Source: Micromonospora sp. WMMD1128 (GTDB lineage: Bacteria > Actinomycetota > Actinomycetes > Mycobacteriales > Micromonosporaceae). From it: 64,000 nucleotides of DNA. Both the position numbers and the translations under genes were made by a program. Positions within the stretch are counted from its first letter, which is position 1. Each line of letters opens with the position of its first letter. Shown here one piece after another: positions 16,882 through 25,282 of the stretch. The notes under the pieces were generated by a model, which did no database searches, was not told where the DNA came from, and saw nothing but the letters and a program-made list of their open reading frames with translations. The stretch is from contig NZ_CP114902.1 in the NCBI RefSeq assembly GCF_027497235.1, positions 434,001 through 498,000 of the forward strand, given 5' to 3'.

Positions 16882-18306
16882 TACTCCAGCAGGAGATCCG
16901 TTCTGACCTGCTGCGGCGGTGTGGTTTTGTCCGTGGGCGTGGAGCAGCCACCGCTGAGTCTCGTGGTTGTGTGGACCAAAGATACGGCGGTGGCTGCCGC
17001 CTACAGAGTAGACGCCCAGCGATGGTCTGGGCTGTTCGACGAGCTGATGGACGTGGTCGGGTCGCGTTTCGGTCGGCCGGAGCCCCGCCGGCGAGTGCGG
17101 GACTTCATGGCCGGGCTGCTGGCGCCGTTGCCGACGAAGAACTGTTGGACGATCGCGGAGCACGCCGGTGACGACGGCCCGGCAGGAATGCAGGACCTGA
17201 TCGGTCGTGCCCGGTGGGACGACGCGCAGGTCCGCGCCGACGTACGGAACTTCGTCGCGGTCAAGCTCGGGCATCCGGACGGTGTGTTGCTGATCGACGA
17301 GACCGGGGATCTGAAGAAGGGTGTGCACACCGTCGGGGTGCAGCGACAGTACTCCGGTACCGCCGGGAAGATCGAGAACTGCCAGCTCGCGGTGCACCTG
17401 TCCTATGCCTCACCAGCCGGACACACCCTGCTCGATGTCGCCCTCTACCTGCCGAAATCCTGGACCGACGACCCCGCGCGACGCATGGCTGCCGGGGTGC
17501 CCGACACGATCGGCTTCGCCACGAAACCGCAGCTGGCACGACGGCTGATCGACACCGCCTTGGCCGGTGGGCTGCCGTGCCGGTGGGTTGCCGGCGACGA
17601 GGCCTACGGCGGTGACCCGCACCTGGCCGCGGCGTTACGCGAGCATCGACTCGGCTACGTCCTCGCGGTCGCCTGCTCACACCGCGTCCCCACCGGGCTC
17701 GGCATCCAGCGAGCAGACCAGATCGCCGCCGACCTACCGACGTGGGCGTGGCAGCGGATCTCCGCCGGCCAGGGGGCGAAAGGACACCGCTACTACGACT
17801 GGGCGTTCGTCACCCTGCCCCTGGCCGCCGACCAGCACCAGGGTCACCACTGGCTGCTGATCCGGCGCAACCGCAGCACCGGTGAGTTGGCGTTCTACCG
17901 CTGCTGGTCACCGCAGCTCGTGCCGCTGCGCCAGCTGGTCGCCGTCGCCGGCCGACGGTGGAGCATCGAGGAATCGTTCCAGGCCGCGAAAACGGGCCTC
18001 GGCCTGGACCAGCACCAACACCGCCGCTGGCGGGCGTGGCACCGCTGGACCACCCTCGTCATCGCCGCCCACGCATTCCTCGCCGCCGCCGCAGCGGCCA
18101 GCACCACCAGCCCGAACGGCCTGATCCCGATCACCGTCAACGAACTCCGCCGGCTATTCCACGCCCTGGTCATCGAACCCACCCGACGCATCGGCGACGT
18201 CATCGCCTGGTCCATCTTCCGACGCCAGCACCAAGCCGAAGCCAAGATCAGCCACTACGCCCGACAAGCCCTCACCGAGCCCTGAAACGGATCTCCTGCT
18301 GGAGTA
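16882..18306 (+). mobile_element. IS701-type insertion sequence (1,425 bp)
   Basis: Perfect 21-bp terminal repeats (TACTCCAGCAGGAGATCCGTT at the left, its inverse at 18286-18306) and a 4-bp CTAG duplication (16878-16881, 18307-18310). One transposase on the plus strand. It splits a gene carried by the AICE. Confidence 0.93.
16921..18285 (+). CDS. IS701-family transposase
   Basis: 454 residues from GTG 16921; GTG 16969 (438 residues) is an alternative. DDE domain visible: GVLLIDETGDLKKGVHTVGV with the first Asp, CRWVAGDEAYGGDP with the second, and RRWSIEESFQAAKTGLGLDQ with the Glu. N-terminal domain has RRRVRDFMAGLLAPLPTKNC, typical for IS701 relatives. The frame is intact, so the element may still be active. 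Stop lies directly before the right terminal repeat. Confidence 0.9.
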   Translation: MVLSVGVEQPPLSLVVVWTKDTAVAAAYRVDAQRWSGLFDELMDVVGSRFGRPEPRRRVRDFMAGLLAPLPTKNCWTIAEHAGDDGPAGMQDLIGRARWDDAQVRADVRNFVAVKLGHPDGVLLIDETGDLKKGVHTVGVQRQYSGTAGKIENCQLAVHLSYASPAGHTLLDVALYLPKSWTDDPARRMAAGVPDTIGFATKPQLARRLIDTALAGGLPCRWVAGDEAYGGDPHLAAALREHRLGYVLAVACSHRVPTGLGIQRADQIAADLPTWAWQRISAGQGAKGHRYYDWAFVTLPLAADQHQGHHWLLIRRNRSTGELAFYRCWSPQLVPLRQLVAVAGRRWSIEESFQAAKTGLGLDQHQHRRWRAWHRWTTLVIAAHAFLAAAAAASTTSPNGLIPITVNELRRLFHALVIEPTRRIGDVIAWSIFRRQHQAEAKISHYARQALTEP

Positions 18307-18567
18307 CTAGCTGGTGCGCGGAGTATAGGTGACCCCGCACGCGGTGGATCGTCTCCAGCGCTTTGCTCAGCTCGCCCAAAGCTTCGACTGTCGTGTCGTC
18401 CAGGCCCTCTGGCCGTCGGTAAAGATCAGGGCCGGACGAAGAATGGTTAACGCTTCGCATGCATGGTTGGTACCCTGTGCAACATAGAAGATAACCCACG
18501 GGATGGGATTTCTGGTTGCTGGAGCCGGAGCGCTCTGGCCTCCAATTATCTGCCCGTCAAAGGAATT

Positions 18568-19797
18568 TCACGCGATGAATTCTCCCATTTCGCCGTCAAG
18601 ATTGCCGGTCCGAACTTCCAAATTAATAGGAGATCTGGGGTCAAATCGTTGACAATGGGATCGGTCGTTCAGATGGGCCAAGTTCCAATGCTCGAACTCC
18701 TGAGCGATGAGAGGTAAGGGGCTGATTACGGCCAATTGGGCATGGCCCACCGCTTGCTCTAGCCGCTCCAATACGGTGAGCTGAGTTTTGGGGTGATAGC
18801 CGTCCAGGAACCCATCAAGAGTCAGGAATGTGGGCTCGACCATCGCATGGTGCTGAGCGTGAGCGGCAACTATCTCAACGAGAACAAGGTCTTGTATGAG
18901 AGCCGGGTAGCCAGGCTTGTCGGCAGTCGTCCAATAAGTGCGACCGCTGTAGTCAACCATGTATTGGACTGCATCCCTGTTCACTTGGACTTCCTTGACC
19001 AGAACGCTCGTTCCGGGTATAGAACCAAGGATGCCCTTTATTGCAGTCGTGTTTATGTCGAGGAACCGGGCGAGCGAGGTCAGGCTGCCGATGTCAGTCC
19101 CGTGCCAGTTCGAGAGCATTATCGTTTTGTACGGTCGCGCGACATAGGGGACCGGACGGCCGTCGAGGATATGCGATACCTGTCCCCGTCGACCCTTCGT
19201 TGCTACGTGGTGGGTTTGTGGATCAAACCACCGGACAGCAATGTCGACATCTCTCCGTTGCGAGATTTCGGCCACGTAATGAGGGTTCGCGGTGCTGCCG
19301 ATTAGCCTTGCAAGTAAGGTCTTTCCGCTTTCATTCGGGCCTGCAATGATGTTCCGCATCCCCAGAGCAAACTTGCGCCCGGAAAGAGCTGCCGGTGCCG
19401 AGTTGATGGAGATCGACTCCACGAGTCCGTAGTTGTCTAGGGCTACCCCATGCATGTCGAGCGACTTGCGCGCCTCGTGTAGCCGCTTCCAAGCGCGCAA
19501 TTCTGCTACTGAGAAAGAGTTCCCGCCGTCCGAATCGATTGCCTTGCCGTGGTCGTAGCAGCACCAGATGCCATTTTCTGCCGAACTGCGTTTGTAGGTC
19601 GGTAGGCCACCTGTTCCTCGCGGGCCACCTGGGGCTGCAGCATAGATATGTGCCGCCATGCCAATGTCTATGACATCCGCAGTGCCTGGCCCAGGTCCTA
19701 CCGTTAATCTTCCGCAGTTCAGCACCGAGCATTGAAATCCTGCCCGCTGGGCGATTAGCCGCCGTGTCGCGGCCGAAAAGTCTGCACGCTGTTCCAC
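18568..19797 (-). CDS. HNH-nuclease-like and P-loop ATPase fusion
   Basis: 409 residues. Residues ~20-115 form an HNH-type module: C23 and C28, AAHIYAAAPGGPRG (H50), ENGIWCCYDHGKAIDSD (N75, C79/C80, H83), then LRAWKRLHEARK. Residues ~125-409 form an ABC/AAA-like ATPase with Walker A GPNESGKT (153-160) and a hydrophobic strand FLTLDGFLDGY in the Walker B place, without the usual DE pair. Such ATPase-HNH pairs act as DNA-cutting defence systems (for example Septu, as separate genes). GTG at 19797; AT-richer codon use than neighbours. Lack of a clear Walker B leaves ATP hydrolysis in doubt. Confidence 0.65.
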   Translation of the reverse strand: MEQRADFSAATRRLIAQRAGFQCSVLNCGRLTVGPGPGTADVIDIGMAAHIYAAAPGGPRGTGGLPTYKRSSAENGIWCCYDHGKAIDSDGGNSFSVAELRAWKRLHEARKSLDMHGVALDNYGLVESISINSAPAALSGRKFALGMRNIIAGPNESGKTLLARLIGSTANPHYVAEISQRRDVDIAVRWFDPQTHHVATKGRRGQVSHILDGRPVPYVARPYKTIMLSNWHGTDIGSLTSLARFLDINTTAIKGILGSIPGTSVLVKEVQVNRDAVQYMVDYSGRTYWTTADKPGYPALIQDLVLVEIVAAHAQHHAMVEPTFLTLDGFLDGYHPKTQLTVLERLEQAVGHAQLAVISPLPLIAQEFEHWNLAHLNDRSHCQRFDPRSPINLEVRTGNLDGEMGEFIA

Positions 19798-19988
19798 GTG
19801 AGTGGCATCTCCTCGCTGGCCTGGGAGGTGACCCGGTTCACGCTACCTGAACGCGCCGACGTGGCCGGGCCGCGCGCCGTGGTTGAAGGCGCAGCTCAAT
19901 GGCGACGATTATTTGTTTTGAAATGTGACAATAAAACCCAATTTATGCGATGTTGCGCGGTCTAGCCAGAGCGGAAGAGGGCCACCTG

Positions 19989-20040
19989 TTGACTTGTCTG
20001 CCAAGTGCCGTCTACCTTGGAATCTCAACTTGGCAGACAT
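19989..20040 (+). promoter_or_regulatory. Promoter and repressor sites of the replication/transfer operon
   Basis: TTGACT (19989-19994) and TACCTT (20013-20018), spacing 18. ACTTGTCTGCCAAGTGCC (19992-20009) between them nearly equals the palindrome before the GntR gene, and an inverted copy, ACTTGGCAGACA, follows at 20028-20039. Binding of the GntR repressor here would block RNA polymerase. Confidence 0.65.
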
Positions 20041-20063
20041 GCCAACAACCTGGAGGTTGAGCG

Positions 20064-20459
20064 ATGGCTCTGCGTGGCGGTACGAGGTTCGCCGTGCGTT
20101 GCGAGGACGTGTTCCCGGCGGGATGCGCCCTGGTCCCCGAGTCCCTGGGTGAGGTCGAGGACTACGACGAGAAGACCGGCCGGCGTAGCCCGGCGAAGGA
20201 CAAGCTGACCGGCCAGCGGGTGTGGCAGGTCCGCGTGATGGACCTGGACCCGGAGCTTGACAAGCGGTCCCGGGAGACGACGGTCAAGATCTCCGCCGAC
20301 TACCAGCCGGTCCCGCCGACGGGCGTCCCGTTCGAGGCGGTGGAGTTCGACGGCATGACGGTCACGCCGTACGTGACCAACAACAACCGGATGGCGTACT
20401 CGCTGCGGGCGACCGGCATGCGCGCCCCGGCAGGCGTGACCCCGAAGGCGGCGGCGTAG
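20064..20459 (+). CDS. Pra-like activator of replication, integration and excision
   Basis: 131 residues. Blocks FAVRCEDVFPAGCALVPESL, DKLTGQRVWQVRVMDLDPEL, PVPPTGVPFEAVEFDGMTVT PYV and MAYSLRATGMRAP fit proteins annotated as the pSAM2 Pra type in AICEs. Pra switches on rep, xis and int when the KorSA-type repressor is relieved. GGAGGT lies 7 bases before ATG. Its promoter carries the GntR sites, and a strong hairpin follows the gene, so downstream genes may be partly attenuated. The name rests on sequence resemblance only. Confidence 0.6.
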   Translation: MALRGGTRFAVRCEDVFPAGCALVPESLGEVEDYDEKTGRRSPAKDKLTGQRVWQVRVMDLDPELDKRSRETTVKISADYQPVPPTGVPFEAVEFDGMTVTPYVTNNNRMAYSLRATGMRAPAGVTPKAAA

Positions 20460-20472
20460 CCGCATCAGATGG

Positions 20473-20512
20473 GGGCGGGGCTGTCAGGTCTTGGCGGACG
20501 GCAGCCCCGCCC
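20473..20512 (+). terminator. Strong hairpin after the Pra-like gene
   Basis: Arms GGGCGGGGCTG (20473-20483) and CAGCCCCGCCC (20502-20512), 11 bp perfect, followed by a pyrimidine-rich stretch. It sits between the activator and the transfer genes. Confidence 0.6.
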
Positions 20513-20551
20513 TCTGTCTCTTCCCCCTGCTCTGTCGAGAGAGGTAGTGAC

Positions 20552-20734
20552 GTGTCCAAGCGTAGGCGTTCGCCTGCCCCGGCTCAGCCTCGGTGCGGCG
20601 TGTGTCAGTCCCGGTTCGACCCGGCCGGCGGTGCGGCTGACCGCTGCCCGCTCTGTGTCGGGCAGCTCGTTCTTTCCTTTCCGCCGGTCCGGGACTCGTC
20701 GGGTCGGTTCGTGTCGCTGCGGGGTGCGCGATGA
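20552..20734 (+). CDS. Small zinc-ribbon protein
   Basis: 60 residues with CGVCQSRFD and CPLCVGQL, two CxxC pairs 19 residues apart that would hold one zinc ion, after a basic start (SKRRRSP). GTG at 20552 with an AGAGAGG ribosome site. The stop overlaps the translocase start (ATGATG). Small proteins of this sort are usual in AICE spd/transfer clusters. Exact role unknown. Confidence 0.6.
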   Translation: MSKRRRSPAPAQPRCGVCQSRFDPAGGAADRCPLCVGQLVLSFPPVRDSSGRFVSLRGAR

Positions 20735-22350
20735 TGCGCCGGCCGCGCGGCGAGGTGGTGATGACGACCGCCGGGGATCTGCTGGTGATTCGGCCGAAGC
20801 GGTTCGAGCTGCCGATGTGGGCTTCCGTGCTCGTCCTGGTGTTGCGCTGGTTCGCCCGGGGCTGCTGGTGGTGCCTGCGCCACCCGGTCACCGTCGGCCT
20901 TGTCATGCTCGCCGCCGTCCTCTACGCCGACTGCGGCTGGGCGGGCCTGGTCGTGCCGCTGGTCCTGGCGTCGGTGGTGTCGGCCGTGTGGCGGTGGCGG
21001 GACGAAGCGTCCTGGTGGCGGTGGTGTGCCGGGCCGCTGCTCGGCCGGTTCCGTCAGGTCTTCGTCTACCGGCGAGCGTGGCGCGAGGCCATGACCCTGT
21101 GCGGCCTGGCCGAGACGTACGACCATCGGACCGTCCTGCCCGAGCTGCTGCGCGTGCGCTCGGATCAGGCCCTCGACGTGCTGACCATCCGCATGGTCCG
21201 CGGGCAGACGCCGGCGGACTTCCAACGGGTCACGGCGAACCTCGCGTACGCCTTCGGCCGGCGGCACGCCCGGGTCTACTCCGAGCGGCCCGCCGACCCG
21301 CCGACCCGTATCGGCTACTGGGCGCTGCTGCTGGGCTGGGTGGACCGGGTGCGGTTCCGGGATCGGCCCACGGTGGTCTACCTGGTGCTCGTCCGCACCG
21401 ACGCCCTGCGGCCCGTCGTGGCCCCGTTCGACGCCCCGGCCGCCCCGGACCTCACCGCTCTGCCGCTGGCCCGGCGGGAAGACCTGGGCACCTGGTCCCT
21501 GCACCTGCTCGCCACGCACGTCCTGATCGGCGGTGCCACCCGGTCCGGCAAGGGCTCGGTGCTCTGGTCGCTTGTCCGCTCGCTGGCCGGCGGCATCACC
21601 TCGGGCCTGGTGCGGCTCTGGGTGATCGACCCCAAAGGCGGGATGGAGTTCGCCATGGGCCGGCCGCTGTTCGCCCGGTTCGCCTGCAAGTCGTTCGAGG
21701 CCATGGCCGACCTCCTCGACGAGGCCGTGACGGTCATGCGGGAGCGACAGACCCGGCTCGCCGGCATGGTCCGGGTGCACACCCCGACCGAGGCTGACCC
21801 CCTGGTGGTCGTCGTCATCGACGAGATGGCCGCGCTCACCGCGTACCTGCAAGACGTCGACCTGCGCAAGCGCATCGCCGGCTCGCTCGGGCTGCTGCTG
21901 TCCCAGGGTGCCGGCGTCGGCGTCCTGGTGGTGGCCGCGTTGCAGGACCCTCGCAAGGAGGTGCTGCCATTCCGGGACCTGTTCCCGACCCGCATCGCGC
22001 TCGGCCTGACCGAGGCGGCTCAGGTCGACCTCGTGTTGGGCGACGGTGCCCGCAACCGGGGCGCCCTCGCCGACCAGATGCCTCGATGGGCCAAGGGCGT
22101 CGGCTACGTGATCCTCGACGGCACCCCGGAACCGATGCGGGTCCGGTTCTCCTACGTCACCGACGACCACATCCGGGAACTGGCTCAGCAGTACCCGGCC
22201 CCGGCCGACGCCGCGGACATCCTCGCCCAGGTCGGTCGCGAGTCGACGCCGGAACCGGTCCGGCCGGCCCTGCCCCGGCAGCGTCGCGGGCCACTGCTGC
22301 CCGACGCGTTGCGCAACATCCTCGACGCCGACGGGGGTGAGCCGCGGTGA
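20731..22350 (+). CDS. tra: FtsK/SpoIIIE-type DNA translocase (TraB/TraSA)
   Basis: 539 residues. Two hydrophobic segments near the N-terminus (about 30-50 and 55-85) anchor it in the membrane; the motor domain has Walker A GATRSGKGS (~268-276), WVIDPKGGMEF and Walker B VVVVIDEMA (~358-366), then GVGVLVVAALQDPRKEVLP. This single hexameric motor moves double-stranded element DNA between mycelial cells in pSAM2-like elements. The final ~60 residues probably recognise the cis-acting transfer locus. It starts in the stop of the zinc-ribbon gene and ends overlapping the next start. Confidence 0.9.
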   Translation: MMRRPRGEVVMTTAGDLLVIRPKRFELPMWASVLVLVLRWFARGCWWCLRHPVTVGLVMLAAVLYADCGWAGLVVPLVLASVVSAVWRWRDEASWWRWCAGPLLGRFRQVFVYRRAWREAMTLCGLAETYDHRTVLPELLRVRSDQALDVLTIRMVRGQTPADFQRVTANLAYAFGRRHARVYSERPADPPTRIGYWALLLGWVDRVRFRDRPTVVYLVLVRTDALRPVVAPFDAPAAPDLTALPLARREDLGTWSLHLLATHVLIGGATRSGKGSVLWSLVRSLAGGITSGLVRLWVIDPKGGMEFAMGRPLFARFACKSFEAMADLLDEAVTVMRERQTRLAGMVRVHTPTEADPLVVVVIDEMAALTAYLQDVDLRKRIAGSLGLLLSQGAGVGVLVVAALQDPRKEVLPFRDLFPTRIALGLTEAAQVDLVLGDGARNRGALADQMPRWAKGVGYVILDGTPEPMRVRFSYVTDDHIRELAQQYPAPADAADILAQVGRESTPEPVRPALPRQRRGPLLPDALRNILDADGGEPR

Positions 22351-22601
22351 CCGCCCCGACCTTTTACCGGCTCCGCGCACCGAACCCGGACGGGGCGAGC
22401 AGCACGGCGGTGTCCGTCCGCATCGACGTCGACCGGCCCGACCCGTACCCGGTCTATCTCGCCGTCGGCGGTGGCCGACGCCGCATGCACCTGACCCCCG
22501 ACGAGGCATGGGCGCTGTGGCGCTGCCTCTCAGAAGCGGTCGCGTCCCTCGGCGATCCGCCCGACCACATCCGTACCCGCGTCACCCCGGACCGGAGGTA
22601 G
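22347..22601 (+). CDS. Small transfer-cluster protein, unknown
   Basis: 84 residues, GTG overlapping the translocase stop (GTGA). Blocks YLAVGGGRRRMHLTPDEAWA and LWRCLSEAVASL suggest a small strand-helix domain. Common in AICE spread (spd) regions; no function known to me. Confidence 0.6.
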   Translation: MTAPTFYRLRAPNPDGASSTAVSVRIDVDRPDPYPVYLAVGGGRRRMHLTPDEAWALWRCLSEAVASLGDPPDHIRTRVTPDRR

Positions 22602-22606
22602 CCCCG

Positions 22607-22798
22607 ATGTCCTTGAAGCGCTTCTTCCTCGGCACCCACCGCCTCAAGCCGCTGAACATCGACCTGGACGGCTCTCCGGACCGGCTCGCCGCCGCCCTGC
22701 ACGGCCTGGCGCACATGGTCCGGCGCCGGGACGACCTCGACGGGCAGCGCATCCGCATCAACGTCACCATCCGCATCCCGGAAGGCGACTTCGAATGA
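22607..22798 (+). CDS. Small transfer-cluster protein, unknown
   Basis: 63 residues (SLKRFFLGTHRLKPLNIDLD ... INVTIRIPEGDFE). GGAGGT stands 7 bases before ATG 22607, and the stop overlaps the next ATG. Other in-frame starts upstream overlap two other genes and are unlikely. Part of the spd-like set; function unknown. Confidence 0.6.
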   Translation: MSLKRFFLGTHRLKPLNIDLDGSPDRLAAALHGLAHMVRRRDDLDGQRIRINVTIRIPEGDFE

Positions 22799-23349
22799 TC
22801 CGCCACCGAGCCGAGTCCGGCGTCCGGGTGCTGATCCTGCTCGCAATCGGGATCATGGCCGGCGCCGCCGCGTTCACCCACGTCCACGACCTGACCGTGG
22901 CCCACGGCCAGCCCGACTGGATCGGCTGGGCCAACGCCGTGGCGGTCGAGCTGATGGCGATCTACCTCGGCCTGGAGCTGCGCGCCCGCCGTCGCGCCGG
23001 TCGCCCGGTCGGCCTGGTCGGCGTGCTCCTGGTCGCGTTCGCCCTGCTCTCCCTCGCCGCCCAGGTCGCGGAAGCCGAACCGTCCGTGTGGGGCTGGATC
23101 GTGGCCGCCGTGCCGTCGCTGGCGTTCCTCGCCCTGGTCAAGGTCGTCCTGTCCAGCGCACCCGCCCCGGCACCCGAACCGGACCAACCGCCGGTCGACT
23201 GGACCTACGAGGTCCCGGCGCAGGCCGTCACCGAGCCCGAGCAGCCGACCGCACCCGCTCCGGCGGTCCGTCCGGCCCCGGCCGCTGTGCTGCCTCCGCT
23301 CGGTGTCGTCCAGCCCAACCGACCCCAGGTCGTCGGGATCATCCGATGA
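22795..23349 (+). CDS. DUF2637-type membrane protein (Spd-like)
   Basis: 184 residues with four hydrophobic segments within the first ~125 residues (VLILLAIGIMAGAAAFTHVH; NAVAVELMAIYLGLEL; LVGVLLVAFALLSLAAQ; VWGWIVAAVPSLAFLALV) and a Pro/Ala-rich cytoplasmic tail. DUF2637 proteins are standard in AICEs and conjugative actinomycete plasmids and are thought to help the element spread inside the mycelium. Start and stop overlap both neighbours (ATGA each). Confidence 0.8.
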   Translation: MIRHRAESGVRVLILLAIGIMAGAAAFTHVHDLTVAHGQPDWIGWANAVAVELMAIYLGLELRARRRAGRPVGLVGVLLVAFALLSLAAQVAEAEPSVWGWIVAAVPSLAFLALVKVVLSSAPAPAPEPDQPPVDWTYEVPAQAVTEPEQPTAPAPAVRPAPAAVLPPLGVVQPNRPQVVGIIR

Positions 23350-25100
23350 CCGCTCCCACCCTGCCCGGCCTCGCGCCCGCCGTCCCGACCCCGGTTGCTC
23401 CTCGGCCGGGGTCGCGGGCGGCCCGCATGGCGTTGCCCCGCTCAGTCGACGTGCTTAAGGAGATCGCCGCCGAGTACGGCGTCTGCGTGCGCCCCCTCGC
23501 CATGCGCCGCACCGACCTCGACACCGGCCTGACCGAGGTCATCGACCTGCCCTGCGGCGCGACCCGCGAGGACAAGTGCGCGCCCTGCGCCAAGAAGAAC
23601 CGCCGGCTGCGCCAGGCCCAGATCCGCGAGGGCTGGCACCGCGACGACGAACCGCTACCCGGCCCGGAACCCGCGACCGAGGCGCAGAAGTCCCTGATCC
23701 TGTTCCGCGCACACCTGGAGTTCTCCCGCGACGAGGCCGTACGCGGTGCCCAGTGGGACCAGGTGACCGACCTCGACGAGGCGATCCGCGAGGTAGAGGA
23801 AGCCATCGCCGCCGAAGGTCTGCGTGGGCGTGTCGGGCCACCCCACGCCAGTGCCGACGACGAGCCCGGCCGCCGGCGCAAGCGCTCCACCAAGCGACGT
23901 CAGGACGCACCCGAGCTACCTCGGCGCAAGGTCGAGCGGCGCACCGTCGGCAAGACCTACACCGCTCCGGACGGCGCGACGTTCCGGCCGTCGATGTGGC
24001 TGACGCTCACCCTCGACTCCTACGGCCCGGTCCGCCCCGACGGCACACCGCTCAACCCCGACCGGTACGACTACCGCCGCGCCGCCTGGGACGCCGTGCA
24101 CTTCCCTCGGCTGCTGGACCGGTTCTGGCAGAACCTGCGCCGGTGTGAGGGCTGGAACGTCCAGTACGCCGGCTGCGTCGAGCCGCAACGCCGACTCGCC
24201 CCACACGCCCACTTCGCCATCCGGGGCACCATCCCCCGCGACGTTCTTCGCACCGTGGCGGCGGCCACCTACCACCAGGTGTGGTGGCCGGCGGTCGACG
24301 TCCAGCGGTACACCCTCGACCGGCTTCCCGTCTGGGACGAGCAGGCCGCCGCGTGGGTCGACCCCGACACCCGGGAGCCGCTGACCACCTGGACGGAAGC
24401 CCTCGACGCCATCGACGACGACCCGGACGCCGAACCGGTGCACGTCGTCCGCTTCGGCGCCCAGGTTGACGCCCGCGGCGTCATGCCCGGCACCGAGGAC
24501 GCCGAACGGACCATCCGGTACGTCACGAAGTACATCACCAAGCACACCGGCGACGTCCACAAGGCGACCACCGACCGGCAGCGCAAGCACCTCGACCGGC
24601 TCTGGCAGCAACTCCAGCTCACCCCCTGCACCGAGCGGTGCGCCAACTGGCTGCTCTACGGCGTCCAGCCGAAGAAGGCACACGCCAAGCTCAAGCCCGG
24701 CCGCTGCAAGGGCAAGGTCCACCAACGGGACACCCTCGGCATCGGCGGCCGGCGCATCCTCATCTCCCGCGACTGGTCCGGCAAGACCCTCGCCGACCAC
24801 AAGCACGACGTACGGGCCTGGGTGCGGGCCCTGCTCGGCGCCACCTCCGACAGCGCGACGGCCGGGCAGCTCGTCGACGACCAGGGCGCCAACGTCGAAC
24901 GGGTCCGGCACGCCTGGGAACTCGCCCGACCCGACGACCCCGACGTGGGACCGCTGGCCCACCGGCTCATGCGCTCCATCAGCGAACGCGCCCGCTGGCG
25001 GTCCGAACTGCTCGCCGCCAAGGACCGGGCCGCGCAGGGGTCGGCAGATCTTTCGGCAACTCAGCACAGCGCAAAGCACGACGGGGAGGAGCCGCAGTGA
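23346..25100 (+). CDS. repSA: Rolling-circle replication initiator (RepSA-like)
   Basis: 584 residues. An N-terminal Cys cluster (CGATREDKCAPCAKKNRRLR, about 60-85) is followed by the HUH nuclease part: RRLAPHAHFAIRG (about 282-291) with the His-X-His, and RYVTKYITKHT (~392-400) with the probable catalytic Tyr, then CTERCANWLLYGVQPKKAH. This is the RepSA layout of pSAM2 and related AICEs; it nicks the double-strand origin to start replication of the excised circle. ATG at 23346 shares ATGA with the upstream stop, and its own stop overlaps xis. Confidence 0.88.
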   Translation: MTAPTLPGLAPAVPTPVAPRPGSRAARMALPRSVDVLKEIAAEYGVCVRPLAMRRTDLDTGLTEVIDLPCGATREDKCAPCAKKNRRLRQAQIREGWHRDDEPLPGPEPATEAQKSLILFRAHLEFSRDEAVRGAQWDQVTDLDEAIREVEEAIAAEGLRGRVGPPHASADDEPGRRRKRSTKRRQDAPELPRRKVERRTVGKTYTAPDGATFRPSMWLTLTLDSYGPVRPDGTPLNPDRYDYRRAAWDAVHFPRLLDRFWQNLRRCEGWNVQYAGCVEPQRRLAPHAHFAIRGTIPRDVLRTVAAATYHQVWWPAVDVQRYTLDRLPVWDEQAAAWVDPDTREPLTTWTEALDAIDDDPDAEPVHVVRFGAQVDARGVMPGTEDAERTIRYVTKYITKHTGDVHKATTDRQRKHLDRLWQQLQLTPCTERCANWLLYGVQPKKAHAKLKPGRCKGKVHQRDTLGIGGRRILISRDWSGKTLADHKHDVRAWVRALLGATSDSATAGQLVDDQGANVERVRHAWELARPDDPDVGPLAHRLMRSISERARWRSELLAAKDRAAQGSADLSATQHSAKHDGEEPQ

Positions 25101-25282
25101 ACGAGGAGTTGTTGACCGTGCCGGAAGTGCTCGCCGAACTGCGCGTACCGCGTTCGACCTGGTTCTACTGGCGGCAGACCGGCAAGGGACCACGGGTCAT
25201 CAAGCTTCCGAACGGGCAGCTTCGGGTCCGCCGGTCGGCGCTCGGTCGGTGGCTCGGTGAGCTGGAGCAGGACGCGGCATGA
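25097..25282 (+). CDS. xis: Excisionase (Xis), MerR-like helix-turn-helix
   Basis: 61 residues: LLTVPEVLAELRVPRSTWFY WRQ with LPNGQLRVRRSALGRWLGEL is the winged helix of the excisionase/MerR DNA-binding class. It works with the integrase to excise the element. GTG 25097 overlaps the rep stop; the stop overlaps the integrase ATG. GGAGG lies upstream. Confidence 0.9.
   Translation: MNEELLTVPEVLAELRVPRSTWFYWRQTGKGPRVIKLPNGQLRVRRSALGRWLGELEQDAA

Larger units (their letters stand above)
16582..18460 (-). pseudogene. Conserved small protein gene split by an IS701-type element
   Basis: Two pieces on the minus strand, 18460-18307 and 16881-16582, join exactly when the IS and one CTAG are removed (YSAHQLV|GGADL). 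The repaired product would be about 150 residues and is very close to the gene at 27495-27941 outside attR (DDTTxEALGELSxALETIHR, GRNLLPGRWTFQI, EEFDDGYYAAFQEIERDARE). Function unknown; the sequence is highly charged and helical. No other damage is visible, so the insertion looks recent. Confidence 0.85.

Noticed and set aside
20605..22509. 634-codon open frame antisense to the translocase gene
   Set aside because: Low-complexity Arg/Gly/Asp product; the sense strand has clear Walker motifs.
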